Source of the DNA: Methylacidimicrobium fagopyrum
GTDB lineage: Bacteria; Verrucomicrobiota; Verrucomicrobiia; Limisphaerales; UBA11358
Length of the DNA: 64,000 nt
Assembly: GCA_026225255.1 (NCBI GenBank)
Contig: JAMFSJ010000033.1
Coordinates: 124,001 to 188,000 of the forward strand
Direction of reading: 5' to 3'
In this document: positions 1 through 6,714 of the stretch, one piece after another
How the letters are laid out: every line of letters starts with the position of its first letter
Numbering within the stretch: position 1 is the stretch's first letter
Notes under the pieces: model-generated
Databases searched by the model: none
What the model saw: only the letters and a program-made list of their open reading frames with translations
What the model was told of the DNA's origin: nothing
Program-made: the position numbers and the translations under genes

Positions 1-1050
1 GAATTGCAGATACGGTTCATAGACGCATCCCATCGTGCAGGTCGCGCCTTTGGCGAGCAGCGGGCCACACCAATTATGAGTGGTGCTGCGCAACGTTTCC
101 GCGCTGAGCGAATGCAGATGATACGCAAACGCGCCGGGCATGAATTCAACCTTCGACAACGCAAAAGGTCCGCACGCATCCGTCGCATACCAGCCCGCGT
201 AAATCGCGATCTGGCTTAACGGATACGACGCGGGATACGTTTCCCAATTGGTATAAATATCGGTGTCAAAGCCAACTTGCTGGGTAATCGCCGCGCCCGT
301 CAAAATCCATTGGTCGCCGAGATAATAGACATCGTTGGTTTTGTAACCACGCGCGTCAAAATAAGCGCGACCCCAAAAGCCGTTGCTCTCCGCCGCCATC
401 GCTTTATCCACGAGCGCATTCGCGATTTCCGGGGTCGGCCCATCGAGTCGCGCCACGAGCAGCAAACCTTCAGTCGGCGTCAACCTCAGCTGATTGGTGC
501 TCATGTAAAGCAGATTGGGCAACGGGCCGGTCAACTGCACTTTCAATTTGACCAAGGGTAACCACGCGAGTTCGGAATCCACGGACGCTTCGTTGTGTTG
601 GAAACTGCTGTTCAACGTTTTGGCCGAAGCTTCTTTGAGGGCCGCGTCCGGCGCAATTTTCAACGGCATCCCGTAGCACAAAACCGCGTAGCGAATTTTT
701 GATTCCACCACGCGCGTCTCGGTGTGGGCGGGTTGTCTTCCATTCGCGACGATTTGGGCTTCGCCGAATTTCCACAATTTCGCTTTGACGAGGTCGGCGA
801 CCAGCGGTTTCTGCAAATCATCCGTGAAATCATCGCGTTGCATCACCTCCCCGGTCGTGAGCGCGAAACTGAAGATTTGATTCGCCGGCACATGCCGCAT
901 GGCGGCGTAATGGGCCGCCACCATTTTGGACTCCGGCACGCGCGAATTATAAAGCACCACCACGTCATCGCCGCCGTCAGCGCGGGCGAAGGTCGGGGTC
1001 AACAATGCTGTGATGGTCAGTAAAAAAAATCTAAGCCGGGTCAGGTTCAT
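1..1050 (-). CDS. TIGR03790-type exported protein, partial (C-terminus off the left edge)
   Basis: An open frame of 350 codons runs from ATG at 1050 to the left edge without a stop, so the C-terminus is missing. The N-terminus is a typical signal peptide: a short basic stretch, a hydrophobic run LRFFLLTITALL, then an Ala-x-Ala site before DGGDD. The segment VVVLYNSRVPESKMVAAHYA, a later R-Y-A-V-L-C-Y-G strand and repeated Tyr/Trp-rich stretches match my memory of the TIGR03790 family. That family has no known activity and is reported to occur mainly in genomes with exosortase/PEP-CTERM sorting. No exosortase is visible here. It is the last gene of a minus-strand run that includes the GH5 and PhnP-like genes. 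The family call rests on recall of motifs; the existence of the gene is secure. Confidence 0.75.
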   Translation of the reverse strand, partial: MNLTRLRFFLLTITALLTPTFARADGGDDVVVLYNSRVPESKMVAAHYAAMRHVPANQIFSFALTTGEVMQRDDFTDDLQKPLVADLVKAKLWKFGEAQIVANGRQPAHTETRVVESKIRYAVLCYGMPLKIAPDAALKEASAKTLNSSFQHNEASVDSELAWLPLVKLKVQLTGPLPNLLYMSTNQLRLTPTEGLLLVARLDGPTPEIANALVDKAMAAESNGFWGRAYFDARGYKTNDVYYLGDQWILTGAAITQQVGFDTDIYTNWETYPASYPLSQIAIYAGWYATDACGPFALSKVEFMPGAFAYHLHSLSAETLRSTTHNWCGPLLAKGATCTMGCVYEPYLQF

Positions 1051-1062
1051 ATTCAATCATTT

Positions 1063-1080
1063 GACCTCGGTTTAGAGGTC
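1063..1080. other. small hairpin in the 33-bp gap
   Basis: GACCTC and GAGGTC (6-bp arms, 6-base loop) lie between the GH5 stop and the TIGR03790-type start. The T-rich tail lies on the plus-strand side, so it does not look like a terminator for the minus-strand genes. It may be a leader hairpin or an mRNA-stability element. Confidence 0.3.
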
Positions 1081-1083
1081 GTT

Positions 1084-2265
1084 TTATTTTAGCGTGCCAA
1101 ATAGCGCGTCGTGCATGCCCGACAGCGGTTCGTTTTTCGTCTTGTCCCAGTAATGAAAATTCGCACTCCAATCCCATATGCACCAGCCGAGATTTTCCGC
1201 TTCCGCCGTTTGCCGGAACGCCGCGTAAAAATGCGCGCGCGATTGCGGGTCGGCCTTGATGTAAGCGCCAAATTCACCGAGGTGAACCGGGCGACCGTAA
1301 AAGTCCGACCACGCATGAACATATTTTAATTTGCCGGAAAACGCCAGCGCGCTGCTCGGATTTTGCGCCGTCGGCAACGTGTTATATTTTTTGATCCAAT
1401 CCAAAACCCACGGTTTCAGATTCAAATCTGGATTTGGCACCAGCGGTTGCGCGGGTGGACCGGGAAAAACAATGCCAGTCTGCTGAAAATCTGCCGTCGT
1501 CCAACTCGCGCCCTGATGCGTGAAATGGAACGGTTCGTAGCAATGCACTGAAACGATGACATTGTCGTCCGGCGGTAATACCAGGTTTTTCAATTCGCCA
1601 ATCCCGCCCCAAGCGCCCGGCTCCACAAAAATTGTCCGTTGCGGATTACTCGCGCGGATCACTGCGATGGCGCGGGTGTAAATCGGATTCATCAACGCCG
1701 TCGTCGCGTTTTCGTGCGGCTCATTATCGAGTTCAAACGCGAGCTGCGCCGGAGAATTTTTGTAGTGCGCGGCAATCTGCTGCCAGATTTTCAAGAATTC
1801 AGCCGTCGCATTCGTCGGATTATTGTCCAGTTCATCAAAGTGATGGATGTTAATAATGACCGCAAGATCATTGGCGAGCGCGTTGGTGATAATAAAATCA
1901 ACCCGCTCAAAAATCACCGACGACAACGTAAAATCTGGCGCCGGACCAGCGTAATGTTGCCAGCCAATCGGCACGCGCACATGATCAAACCCTTGACGCT
2001 TCATCAGCGCGATTTCGTCGGCGGACACCGTCACGCCCCGGCCAAAATAGCGCGGCGACGATTCGAGATAGTCGCCCAGATTGACGCCGTGCAAAAACAT
2101 TTTGGCCGCGCGATACGCGGGCGTGTCATGGCGGGCAATCGGTTGCATGGCGGGCGGATTTTGCGGCGTGAACGGTTTTTCATTCGCATCCGGTTGCGCG
2201 AAGGCTTGAAAAACTGACAGCGACGTCGCCACCAATAACCAGCCAAGGAGATGAATTTTTTTCAT
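1084..2265 (-). CDS. secreted glycoside hydrolase family 5 (cellulase-type endoglycanase)
   Basis: The protein has 393 residues from the ATG at 2265. The frame stays open upstream, but this start begins a clear signal peptide (MKKIHLLGWLLVATSL, cleavage near AFAQ). The remainder is a GH5 (beta/alpha)8 barrel. The motif F-E-L-D-N-E-P carries the presumed acid/base Glu182, and H-L-G-E-F-G carries the presumed nucleophile Glu331. Conserved His141-His142, His241/Tyr243 and a Trp-rich end (WCIWDW, 361-366) fit the active-site cleft. GH5 enzymes hydrolyse beta-1,4-linked glycans such as cellulose or mannan; the substrate cannot be told here. It acts outside the cytoplasm. It lies about 100 bp downstream of the PhnP-like gene on the same strand. 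Confidence 0.88.
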   Translation of the reverse strand: MKKIHLLGWLLVATSLSVFQAFAQPDANEKPFTPQNPPAMQPIARHDTPAYRAAKMFLHGVNLGDYLESSPRYFGRGVTVSADEIALMKRQGFDHVRVPIGWQHYAGPAPDFTLSSVIFERVDFIITNALANDLAVIINIHHFDELDNNPTNATAEFLKIWQQIAAHYKNSPAQLAFELDNEPHENATTALMNPIYTRAIAVIRASNPQRTIFVEPGAWGGIGELKNLVLPPDDNVIVSVHCYEPFHFTHQGASWTTADFQQTGIVFPGPPAQPLVPNPDLNLKPWVLDWIKKYNTLPTAQNPSSALAFSGKLKYVHAWSDFYGRPVHLGEFGAYIKADPQSRAHFYAAFRQTAEAENLGWCIWDWSANFHYWDKTKNEPLSGMHDALFGTLK

Positions 2266-2364
2266 GGAAAATTCACGATAACGGAAATCGTGCGCCGCTG
2301 TCTTGTCGTGAGAACTCATGGCAAACCGGAGCGCCGAGCATGGCTTGGCTCCAGCCGTCATCCG

Positions 2365-3153
2365 TCATTCGCCGCTCGTCACTTTTAATCCGTCCCACGC
2401 AAACATCACGCCCTCCGGCAATTCTGCCTGCGCTTTGTCGTGGTCGTAATCATGCGTCAAGTGCGTGAAATAAGTTTGCGCTGCGCCAATGCGCCGGGCC
2501 GCCGTCAACGCCTCGTCCAAGCACATGTGCGTCGGATGTTCCTTGTAACGCAACGCGTCCAGCACGGCGATTTCCACGCCGCGAATTTTTTCCAGCGCCG
2601 CGTCAGGAACCTCTTTGCAATCGCTCAAATAGGCGAGCCGCTTCTTGCCCGCTTGTTCAAACAGAAAGCCAAACGTCGTCATTGAACCATGCGGCAAGGG
2701 CAGGGGCGTGATTTTCAAATCGCCGATTTCAAACGGTTCACTCACGACATGTTCTTCGGGAATAAAATAGCCGCGCGGCCACGGGCCTTGATGAAACGCG
2801 TAAATGAAAACGCGCCGCAAATGTTTCATCGTCTCTTCGCTCGCATAGATCGGCAGCGCCTTGTTGCCGCGCAGATCGCAGAACCGGCGGCAATCGTCCA
2901 TGCCGAGAACGTGGTCCGCGTGCGCGTGCGTGACGAGCACGGCATCGAGCCACTTGATTTTTTCGCGCAAACATTGGATGCGAAATTCCGGCGGCGTGTC
3001 CACCGCGAGCTTCACTTGATCCGTCGCGACATAAATGGCCGGGCGCGTGCGCCAGTTTTTGGGATTCGCGAGAAATTCCGGAGGATAATCCACGCCGATG
3101 AGGGGCACGCCCTGCGACGTGCCCGTGCCGAGAAAAGTAAATTCAAACGCCAT
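2365..3153 (-). CDS. PhnP-like metallo-beta-lactamase-fold phosphodiesterase
   Basis: The protein has 262 residues and starts at ATG 3153. The N-terminus [11 protein letters not shown] and the metal motif T-H-A-H-A-D-H (His76, His78, Asp80, His81) define a metallo-beta-lactamase fold of the PhnP/Lactamase_B_2 type. A later LPHG, L-S-D-C-K and a C-terminal F-T-H-L-T-H-D supply the remaining metal ligands. PhnP cleaves a cyclic ribose phosphodiester during phosphonate use. No other phn genes are nearby, so the true substrate is open and it may be a general cyclic-phosphate hydrolase. It is predicted to be cytoplasmic, with no signal peptide. Confidence 0.82.
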   Translation of the reverse strand: MAFEFTFLGTGTSQGVPLIGVDYPPEFLANPKNWRTRPAIYVATDQVKLAVDTPPEFRIQCLREKIKWLDAVLVTHAHADHVLGMDDCRRFCDLRGNKALPIYASEETMKHLRRVFIYAFHQGPWPRGYFIPEEHVVSEPFEIGDLKITPLPLPHGSMTTFGFLFEQAGKKRLAYLSDCKEVPDAALEKIRGVEIAVLDALRYKEHPTHMCLDEALTAARRIGAAQTYFTHLTHDYDHDKAQAELPEGVMFAWDGLKVTSGE

Positions 3154-3303
3154 GCGATTTTGAAATTAACAGAATTGGAAAAATCGGCGAATGAAAATGA
3201 ACATGATTTAAAAACGCTCTAAAGCGGCAAATAAGCACGCACACTTGAGTGAAATAAAACCCGATAAAGCTAAAAAGATTCGACGCGTAACAGATGTAAA
3301 AAA

Positions 3304-3861
3304 TCACCACCTGACTTTCACATCCCTGGCGGCAACCACATGAACAATTTGCTTCTGGTAGTTGGTTTCTGGGAATTCCCTTGGAAAGGAAACCTTAAAT
3401 GAAGTCGTTCCATTTGCCGCTAAATAGAAATTATAATTTTCTTTTTCGCCCACATCGATCCGTTTGCCTGCCCCGTCAAAAAAATCTACGTGAAACTGAA
3501 CTTCTTTCCACGAGATGGAACTAGTATTTTTAATGGTTCCGATGACATCTACGGTTGCACCGGATTTTATATCGCCGAAAGCAAGTTGGCTTTCAGTAAC
3601 AGTGATCTGATCTTTGTATGTTTGGTAATTTTCACCAGTATCAAAAAAACTAGCGAAGATAATCAGCATGGCGATGAAAGGAACGGAAGTAAGGAGAACG
3701 GCAAATGCAGGGTGATATAGAAATAAGATCAAACGATTTTGAAAGTGCTGGCAATATGGACATTTGCGAGCCGCTTTGGGAATTTCCATACAACACATTT
3801 TACATGTCTTTTTTTCGAGGTCTGTTTGCATGCTTGCGACGCTAATCCTCTGATTTTTCAT
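3304..3861 (-). CDS. zinc-ribbon membrane protein with extracytoplasmic FxLYD-like domain
   Basis: The protein has 185 residues, and a later ATG at 3831 is also possible. Residues about 20-38 hold two Cys pairs (C-K-M-C-C and C-P-Y-C), a zinc-ribbon signature. A membrane span follows at about 50-72. The rest, with G-T-I-K-N-T-S and V-Q-F-H-V-D-F-F-D, looks like the beta-sandwich FxLYD-type domain found in many small envelope proteins. The orientation would place the ribbon in the cytoplasm and the sandwich outside. Function is unknown. It is divergent from recN, with a gap of about 75 bp. Confidence 0.6.
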   Translation of the reverse strand: MKNQRISVASMQTDLEKKTCKMCCMEIPKAARKCPYCQHFQNRLILFLYHPAFAVLLTSVPFIAMLIIFASFFDTGENYQTYKDQITVTESQLAFGDIKSGATVDVIGTIKNTSSISWKEVQFHVDFFDGAGKRIDVGEKENYNFYLAANGTTSFKVSFPREFPETNYQKQIVHVVAARDVKVRW

Positions 3862-3936
3862 TGTCTAGAACCATTTGCATATTTTCACTTTTGCATCTGT
3901 GCTCATCTGTGTTTATCTGTGGCACAAAATTTGGCC

Positions 3937-5676
3937 ATGTTGACGACGCTGCGCATCAAAAACCTTGCTCTCGTGAGCGACCTCACGCTGGAACTCCAGC
4001 CCGGCTGCAACGTCGTCACCGGCGAGACCGGCGCGGGCAAGTCCATCATCATCGGCGCGCTCAACCTCGTGCTCGGCGAACGCGCCGACCGCACCCTCAT
4101 CCGCAGCGGCGAAGAAAGTTGCAGCGTCGAGGCGGTGTTCGATGTGAAAAAACTTCGCTCGTCATTGAAAAGTTTTCTCGACGAGAACGGTCTCGAACCG
4201 TGCGACGATCATCAACTCGTCCTCAAACGCACCTTTACCAGCGCGGGCACGAATCGCCAGTTCGTCAACGGTTCGCCGACCACGCTGGCCGTGCTCGCGT
4301 CCATCGGCGAAGGCCTCGTGGATATGCACGGCCCGCACGATCATCAATCGCTGCTGCATCCCGCGAAACAACTTGCGATTCTCGACGCGTTCGGTGGTTT
4401 GGAAAAAGAACGCACCGCGTTCGGTGAATTGGTCGAACGTCTCGCCGTATTGGAAACTGAAAAAGCGGCGCTCGTCGTGGATGAAAAAACTTACGCGCAA
4501 CAACTCGACTTGTTGCGTTTTCAAGTGCAGGAAATTTCCGCCGCGCGTTTGCAGCCGGGCGAAGATGAAACCGTGGAGCAGGAATTTCAACGCGCCAGCA
4601 ACGCCGCAAAATTATTGCAGTTGAGCCAGGCGGCGCTCGATGCTTTGAGCGAGAACGAAAATTCGTTGCTCACGCAGTCCGGCGCGATTGGCCGCGTGCT
4701 GGGTGAACTCACGCGCACGGATGCCGCCGCCGCGCCGCTCGCCGAATTGCACGCGCAAGCCACCGAGACGTGGCGCGAATTGTCGACCGAACTTTCCCGT
4801 TACGCCGACAAGGTGGACGTTGATCCCGCGCGCTACGCCGAACTTGAGGAGCGTCTGAATTTGCTTCATTCACTCAAACGCAAATACGGCGGTTCGCTGG
4901 CTGAAATCATCGCTGCGGGTGCCGAAGCGAAGGAGAAATTGCAATCGCTCGAAAGCCGCGATGTCGAACTGGAACGCTTGAATAGTGAGTTAAAAAAACT
5001 CGACGCCGAAATTTTAAGCGCCGGCAAAAAGCTTTCTGCCGCGCGCAAAAAAGTGATTCCGCAACTTGCGAAAGCCGCGAGCAAGCAATTGGCTGACTTA
5101 GGTTTCAAACAAAGCCAGTTCGATGTGGCAATCACAACCATGGGGTGGGGCGAGACTCCGTTGAGTCCTGAATTTTCAGGCAAGCCAGCCGGGAAAAATT
5201 TGGGCTCGACGGAGTCTCGCCCCACCATTCAATTAGCTAGTTCTGGTCTCGACGAAATCGAATTCCAATTCGCGCCTAATCCGGGCGAACCAGCCAAGCC
5301 GCTGCGCGCCATCGCGTCGAGCGGTGAAATGGCGCGCGTGATGTTGGCCTTAAAAACCGTGCTCGCGGCGGAAGACGAAATTCCCGTGCTGGTCTTCGAC
5401 GAAGTGGATGCCAATGTCGGCGGCGAAACCGCGCACACCGTTGGCGAGAAAATGAAGCAGATCGCCGCCAAACGACAGGTCTTGTGCATCACGCATCTCC
5501 CGCAAGTCGCCGCGCCCGCCGACGCGCATTACGTCGTGACCAAGCAGCTTAAAAATGGCCGCACCATTTCTGAAATCCATCTGCTGGATAAAAAAGACCG
5601 CGTCACCGAACTCGCCCGCATGCTCGGCGGCCAGAGCGAGGCCGCACGGAAACACGCGGAGGCATTGTTGAAATAA
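3937..5676 (+). CDS. recN: DNA repair protein RecN
   Basis: The protein has 579 residues from ATG 3937. The frame is open further upstream, but homology begins at MLTTLRIKNLALV. This is an SMC-like ATPase that acts early in double-strand-break repair. Walker A is GETGAGKS (29-36). Coiled-coil arms fill the middle. The ABC signature S-S-G-E-M-A-R is near 460 and Walker B V-L-V-F-D-E-V-D near 484-491, followed by the T-H-L-P-Q-V-A His loop. An oddity sits at residues 403-430: a stretch (W-G-E-T-P-L-S ... N-L-G-S-T-E-S-R-P-T) encoded by a perfect 18-bp inverted repeat. It lies just before the conserved E-F-Q-F-A-P-N-P-G-E-P segment and looks like an in-frame repeat insertion. No SOS box was recognised upstream. 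Confidence 0.95.
   Translation: MLTTLRIKNLALVSDLTLELQPGCNVVTGETGAGKSIIIGALNLVLGERADRTLIRSGEESCSVEAVFDVKKLRSSLKSFLDENGLEPCDDHQLVLKRTFTSAGTNRQFVNGSPTTLAVLASIGEGLVDMHGPHDHQSLLHPAKQLAILDAFGGLEKERTAFGELVERLAVLETEKAALVVDEKTYAQQLDLLRFQVQEISAARLQPGEDETVEQEFQRASNAAKLLQLSQAALDALSENENSLLTQSGAIGRVLGELTRTDAAAAPLAELHAQATETWRELSTELSRYADKVDVDPARYAELEERLNLLHSLKRKYGGSLAEIIAAGAEAKEKLQSLESRDVELERLNSELKKLDAEILSAGKKLSAARKKVIPQLAKAASKQLADLGFKQSQFDVAITTMGWGETPLSPEFSGKPAGKNLGSTESRPTIQLASSGLDEIEFQFAPNPGEPAKPLRAIASSGEMARVMLALKTVLAAEDEIPVLVFDEVDANVGGETAHTVGEKMKQIAAKRQVLCITHLPQVAAPADAHYVVTKQLKNGRTISEIHLLDKKDRVTELARMLGGQSEAARKHAEALLK
5144..5226 (+). repeat. palindromic element inserted in frame within recN
   Basis: Two perfect 18-base arms, 5144-5161 and 5209-5226, are inverted to each other. 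A 47-base interior partly continues the pairing. A 24-base stretch at 5201-5224 is identical to intergenic positions 23959-23982, so this is a dispersed repeat. The frame stays open through it, adding about 28 residues to RecN. Confidence 0.85.
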
Positions 5677-5700
5677 ACTACATGAGAAAATGGTAATGTA

Positions 5701-6237
5701 ATGATGGGGTGGAAAAATTTGGAAAAAGTCGTAATGAAACCAAATGCTGTCATCAACACAGAAGACAATGCGAATCCGTTTCCGATCCCCTCGCCCCCCT
5801 CGGGGGAGAGGGTTAGGGTGAGGGGGCGGCGCACGAGAACAACAGACGCCCGCGACTTCGCCCGGAAACTCCGCAAAGAATCCACTGACGCAGAAAAACG
5901 TCTCTGGCGTTTATTGCGTGACCGTCGTTTTGAAGATTTTAAGTTCCGCCGCCAATATCCCTGCGGCGTTTACTTTATAGATTTCTACTGTTCCTTCGCC
6001 AAGTTGGCAGTAGAGCTGGATGGCGGCGGTCATGGCTTTCCCGATCAACGAGCACGGGACGAGGTGCGTAATCAATTTCTGATTTTTCAAGGAATCCAGG
6101 TGTTACGGTTTTGGAATCATCAAGTGCGTCAGCAAGTCGAAATGGTTCGGTTTGAAATATGGCATGAGTTGATGATGCGTATGGGACGGACGAAGGAGAT
6201 AGCGGGTTTTTTGGACGGTCGTCACCCCTCACCTTAA
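5701..6237 (+). CDS. DUF559 (Vsr/PD-(D/E)XK-like) endonuclease-fold protein
   Basis: The frame has 178 residues. The conserved part begins near residue 44 (ARDFARKLRKESTDAEKRLW) and continues through F-K-F-R-R-Q-Y-P, V-Y-F-I-D-F-Y-C and A-V-E-L-D-G-G-G-H to V-L-R-F-W-N-H. This is the DUF559 pattern, related to very-short-patch repair nucleases; the acidic pair in V-E-L-D is the likely metal site. The N-terminal SPPSGERVRVRG is read from a genomic repeat (5782-5825), so the natural start is uncertain (5701, 5704 or 5734). An inverted copy of the same repeat lies just past the stop (6225-6268). The role is unproven; a nuclease is inferred from the fold. Confidence 0.78.
   Translation: MMGWKNLEKVVMKPNAVINTEDNANPFPIPSPPSGERVRVRGRRTRTTDARDFARKLRKESTDAEKRLWRLLRDRRFEDFKFRRQYPCGVYFIDFYCSFAKLAVELDGGGHGFPDQRARDEVRNQFLIFQGIQVLRFWNHQVRQQVEMVRFEIWHELMMRMGRTKEIAGFLDGRHPSP
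5782..5825 (+). repeat. left copy of a 44-bp repeat flanking and entering the DUF559 gene
   Basis: A 44-base GC-rich unit containing CCCCC/GGGGG and the segment GGTTAGGGTGAGGGG. Its reverse complement matches 6225-6268 at 37 of 44 positions (counted by eye). It encodes part of the DUF559 N-terminus. It looks like the dispersed repeat often mis-read as the peptide PLTLTLSPEGGEG in bacterial genomes. Confidence 0.8.
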
Positions 6238-6268
6238 CCCTCTCCCCTCGGAGGAGCGAGGGAATCGG
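6225..6268 (-). repeat. right, inverted copy of the 44-bp repeat
   Basis: Reverse-orientation partner of 5782-5825. It overlaps the last codons of the DUF559 frame and fills most of the gap to the next gene. The pair brackets the nuclease-fold gene like terminal inverted repeats. Confidence 0.8.
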
Positions 6269-6296
6269 CAGTGCGTCATTGGACGCTTTTGGTGAT

Positions 6297-6710
6297 TCAT
6301 TGCTTGGTTGGCAAGTGAGTTAAATCGGGTTCCACAAACTCGCGCTTGGCGCGGGGTGACATGAAAACTTCTACGGAATAAAATAGCCGCAGATTCTTCT
6401 TTTGACTGAGTTGCGGATGAAAATCAAAGAACTCATCTGCCGTCGGTAATGGGCCATATTCTTGGATCGTGGTATGAATGATGCGCAACCAAGCTTGCGT
6501 CATCGTTTCGTGATAGCCGCCCGTTGGCGTATCTTGGATTTGATTGGCCGCGTTGTAGGCGCGGATACCATCGCGGAGTTTTTTAGCGGCGACGTCGAGG
6601 CCAAAACGCGCGGCATAAAGGTAAGCCACTTTCACATGTGCGCGATGATGCCATTGATCCAACGGGAAAGTGCACATTTCGAATTGTTGAAGAAATTCGT
6701 CGTCGGTCAT
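6297..6710 (-). CDS. conserved uncharacterised protein with HHRAH and YHET motifs
   Basis: The protein has 137 residues from ATG 6710, chosen because GAAAGGAAT sits about ten bases upstream; the frame is open further. Visible motifs are W-H-H-R-A-H-V-K-V-A-Y near 20-30 and Y-H-E-T-M-T-Q-A-W-L near 65-75. Similar His-rich and YHET motifs recur in a small bacterial family I cannot name. The spaced His/Glu residues could form a metal or active site, but that is inference. No signal peptide or membrane span. The start lies five bases past the lnt-fusion stop, so both are probably co-transcribed. Confidence 0.6.
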   Translation of the reverse strand: MTDDEFLQQFEMCTFPLDQWHHRAHVKVAYLYAARFGLDVAAKKLRDGIRAYNAANQIQDTPTGGYHETMTQAWLRIIHTTIQEYGPLPTADEFFDFHPQLSQKKNLRLFYSVEVFMSPRAKREFVEPDLTHLPTKQ

Positions 6711-6714
6711 GATT

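Noticed and set aside
1639-2217. Long plus-strand open frame opposite the GH5 gene
   Set aside because: Arg/His-rich antisense shadow of a clearly coding strand; no family features.
5701-6268. Insertion sequence
   Set aside because: Inverted repeats flank the gene, but the protein is DUF559-like rather than a transposase and no target-site duplication is evident.
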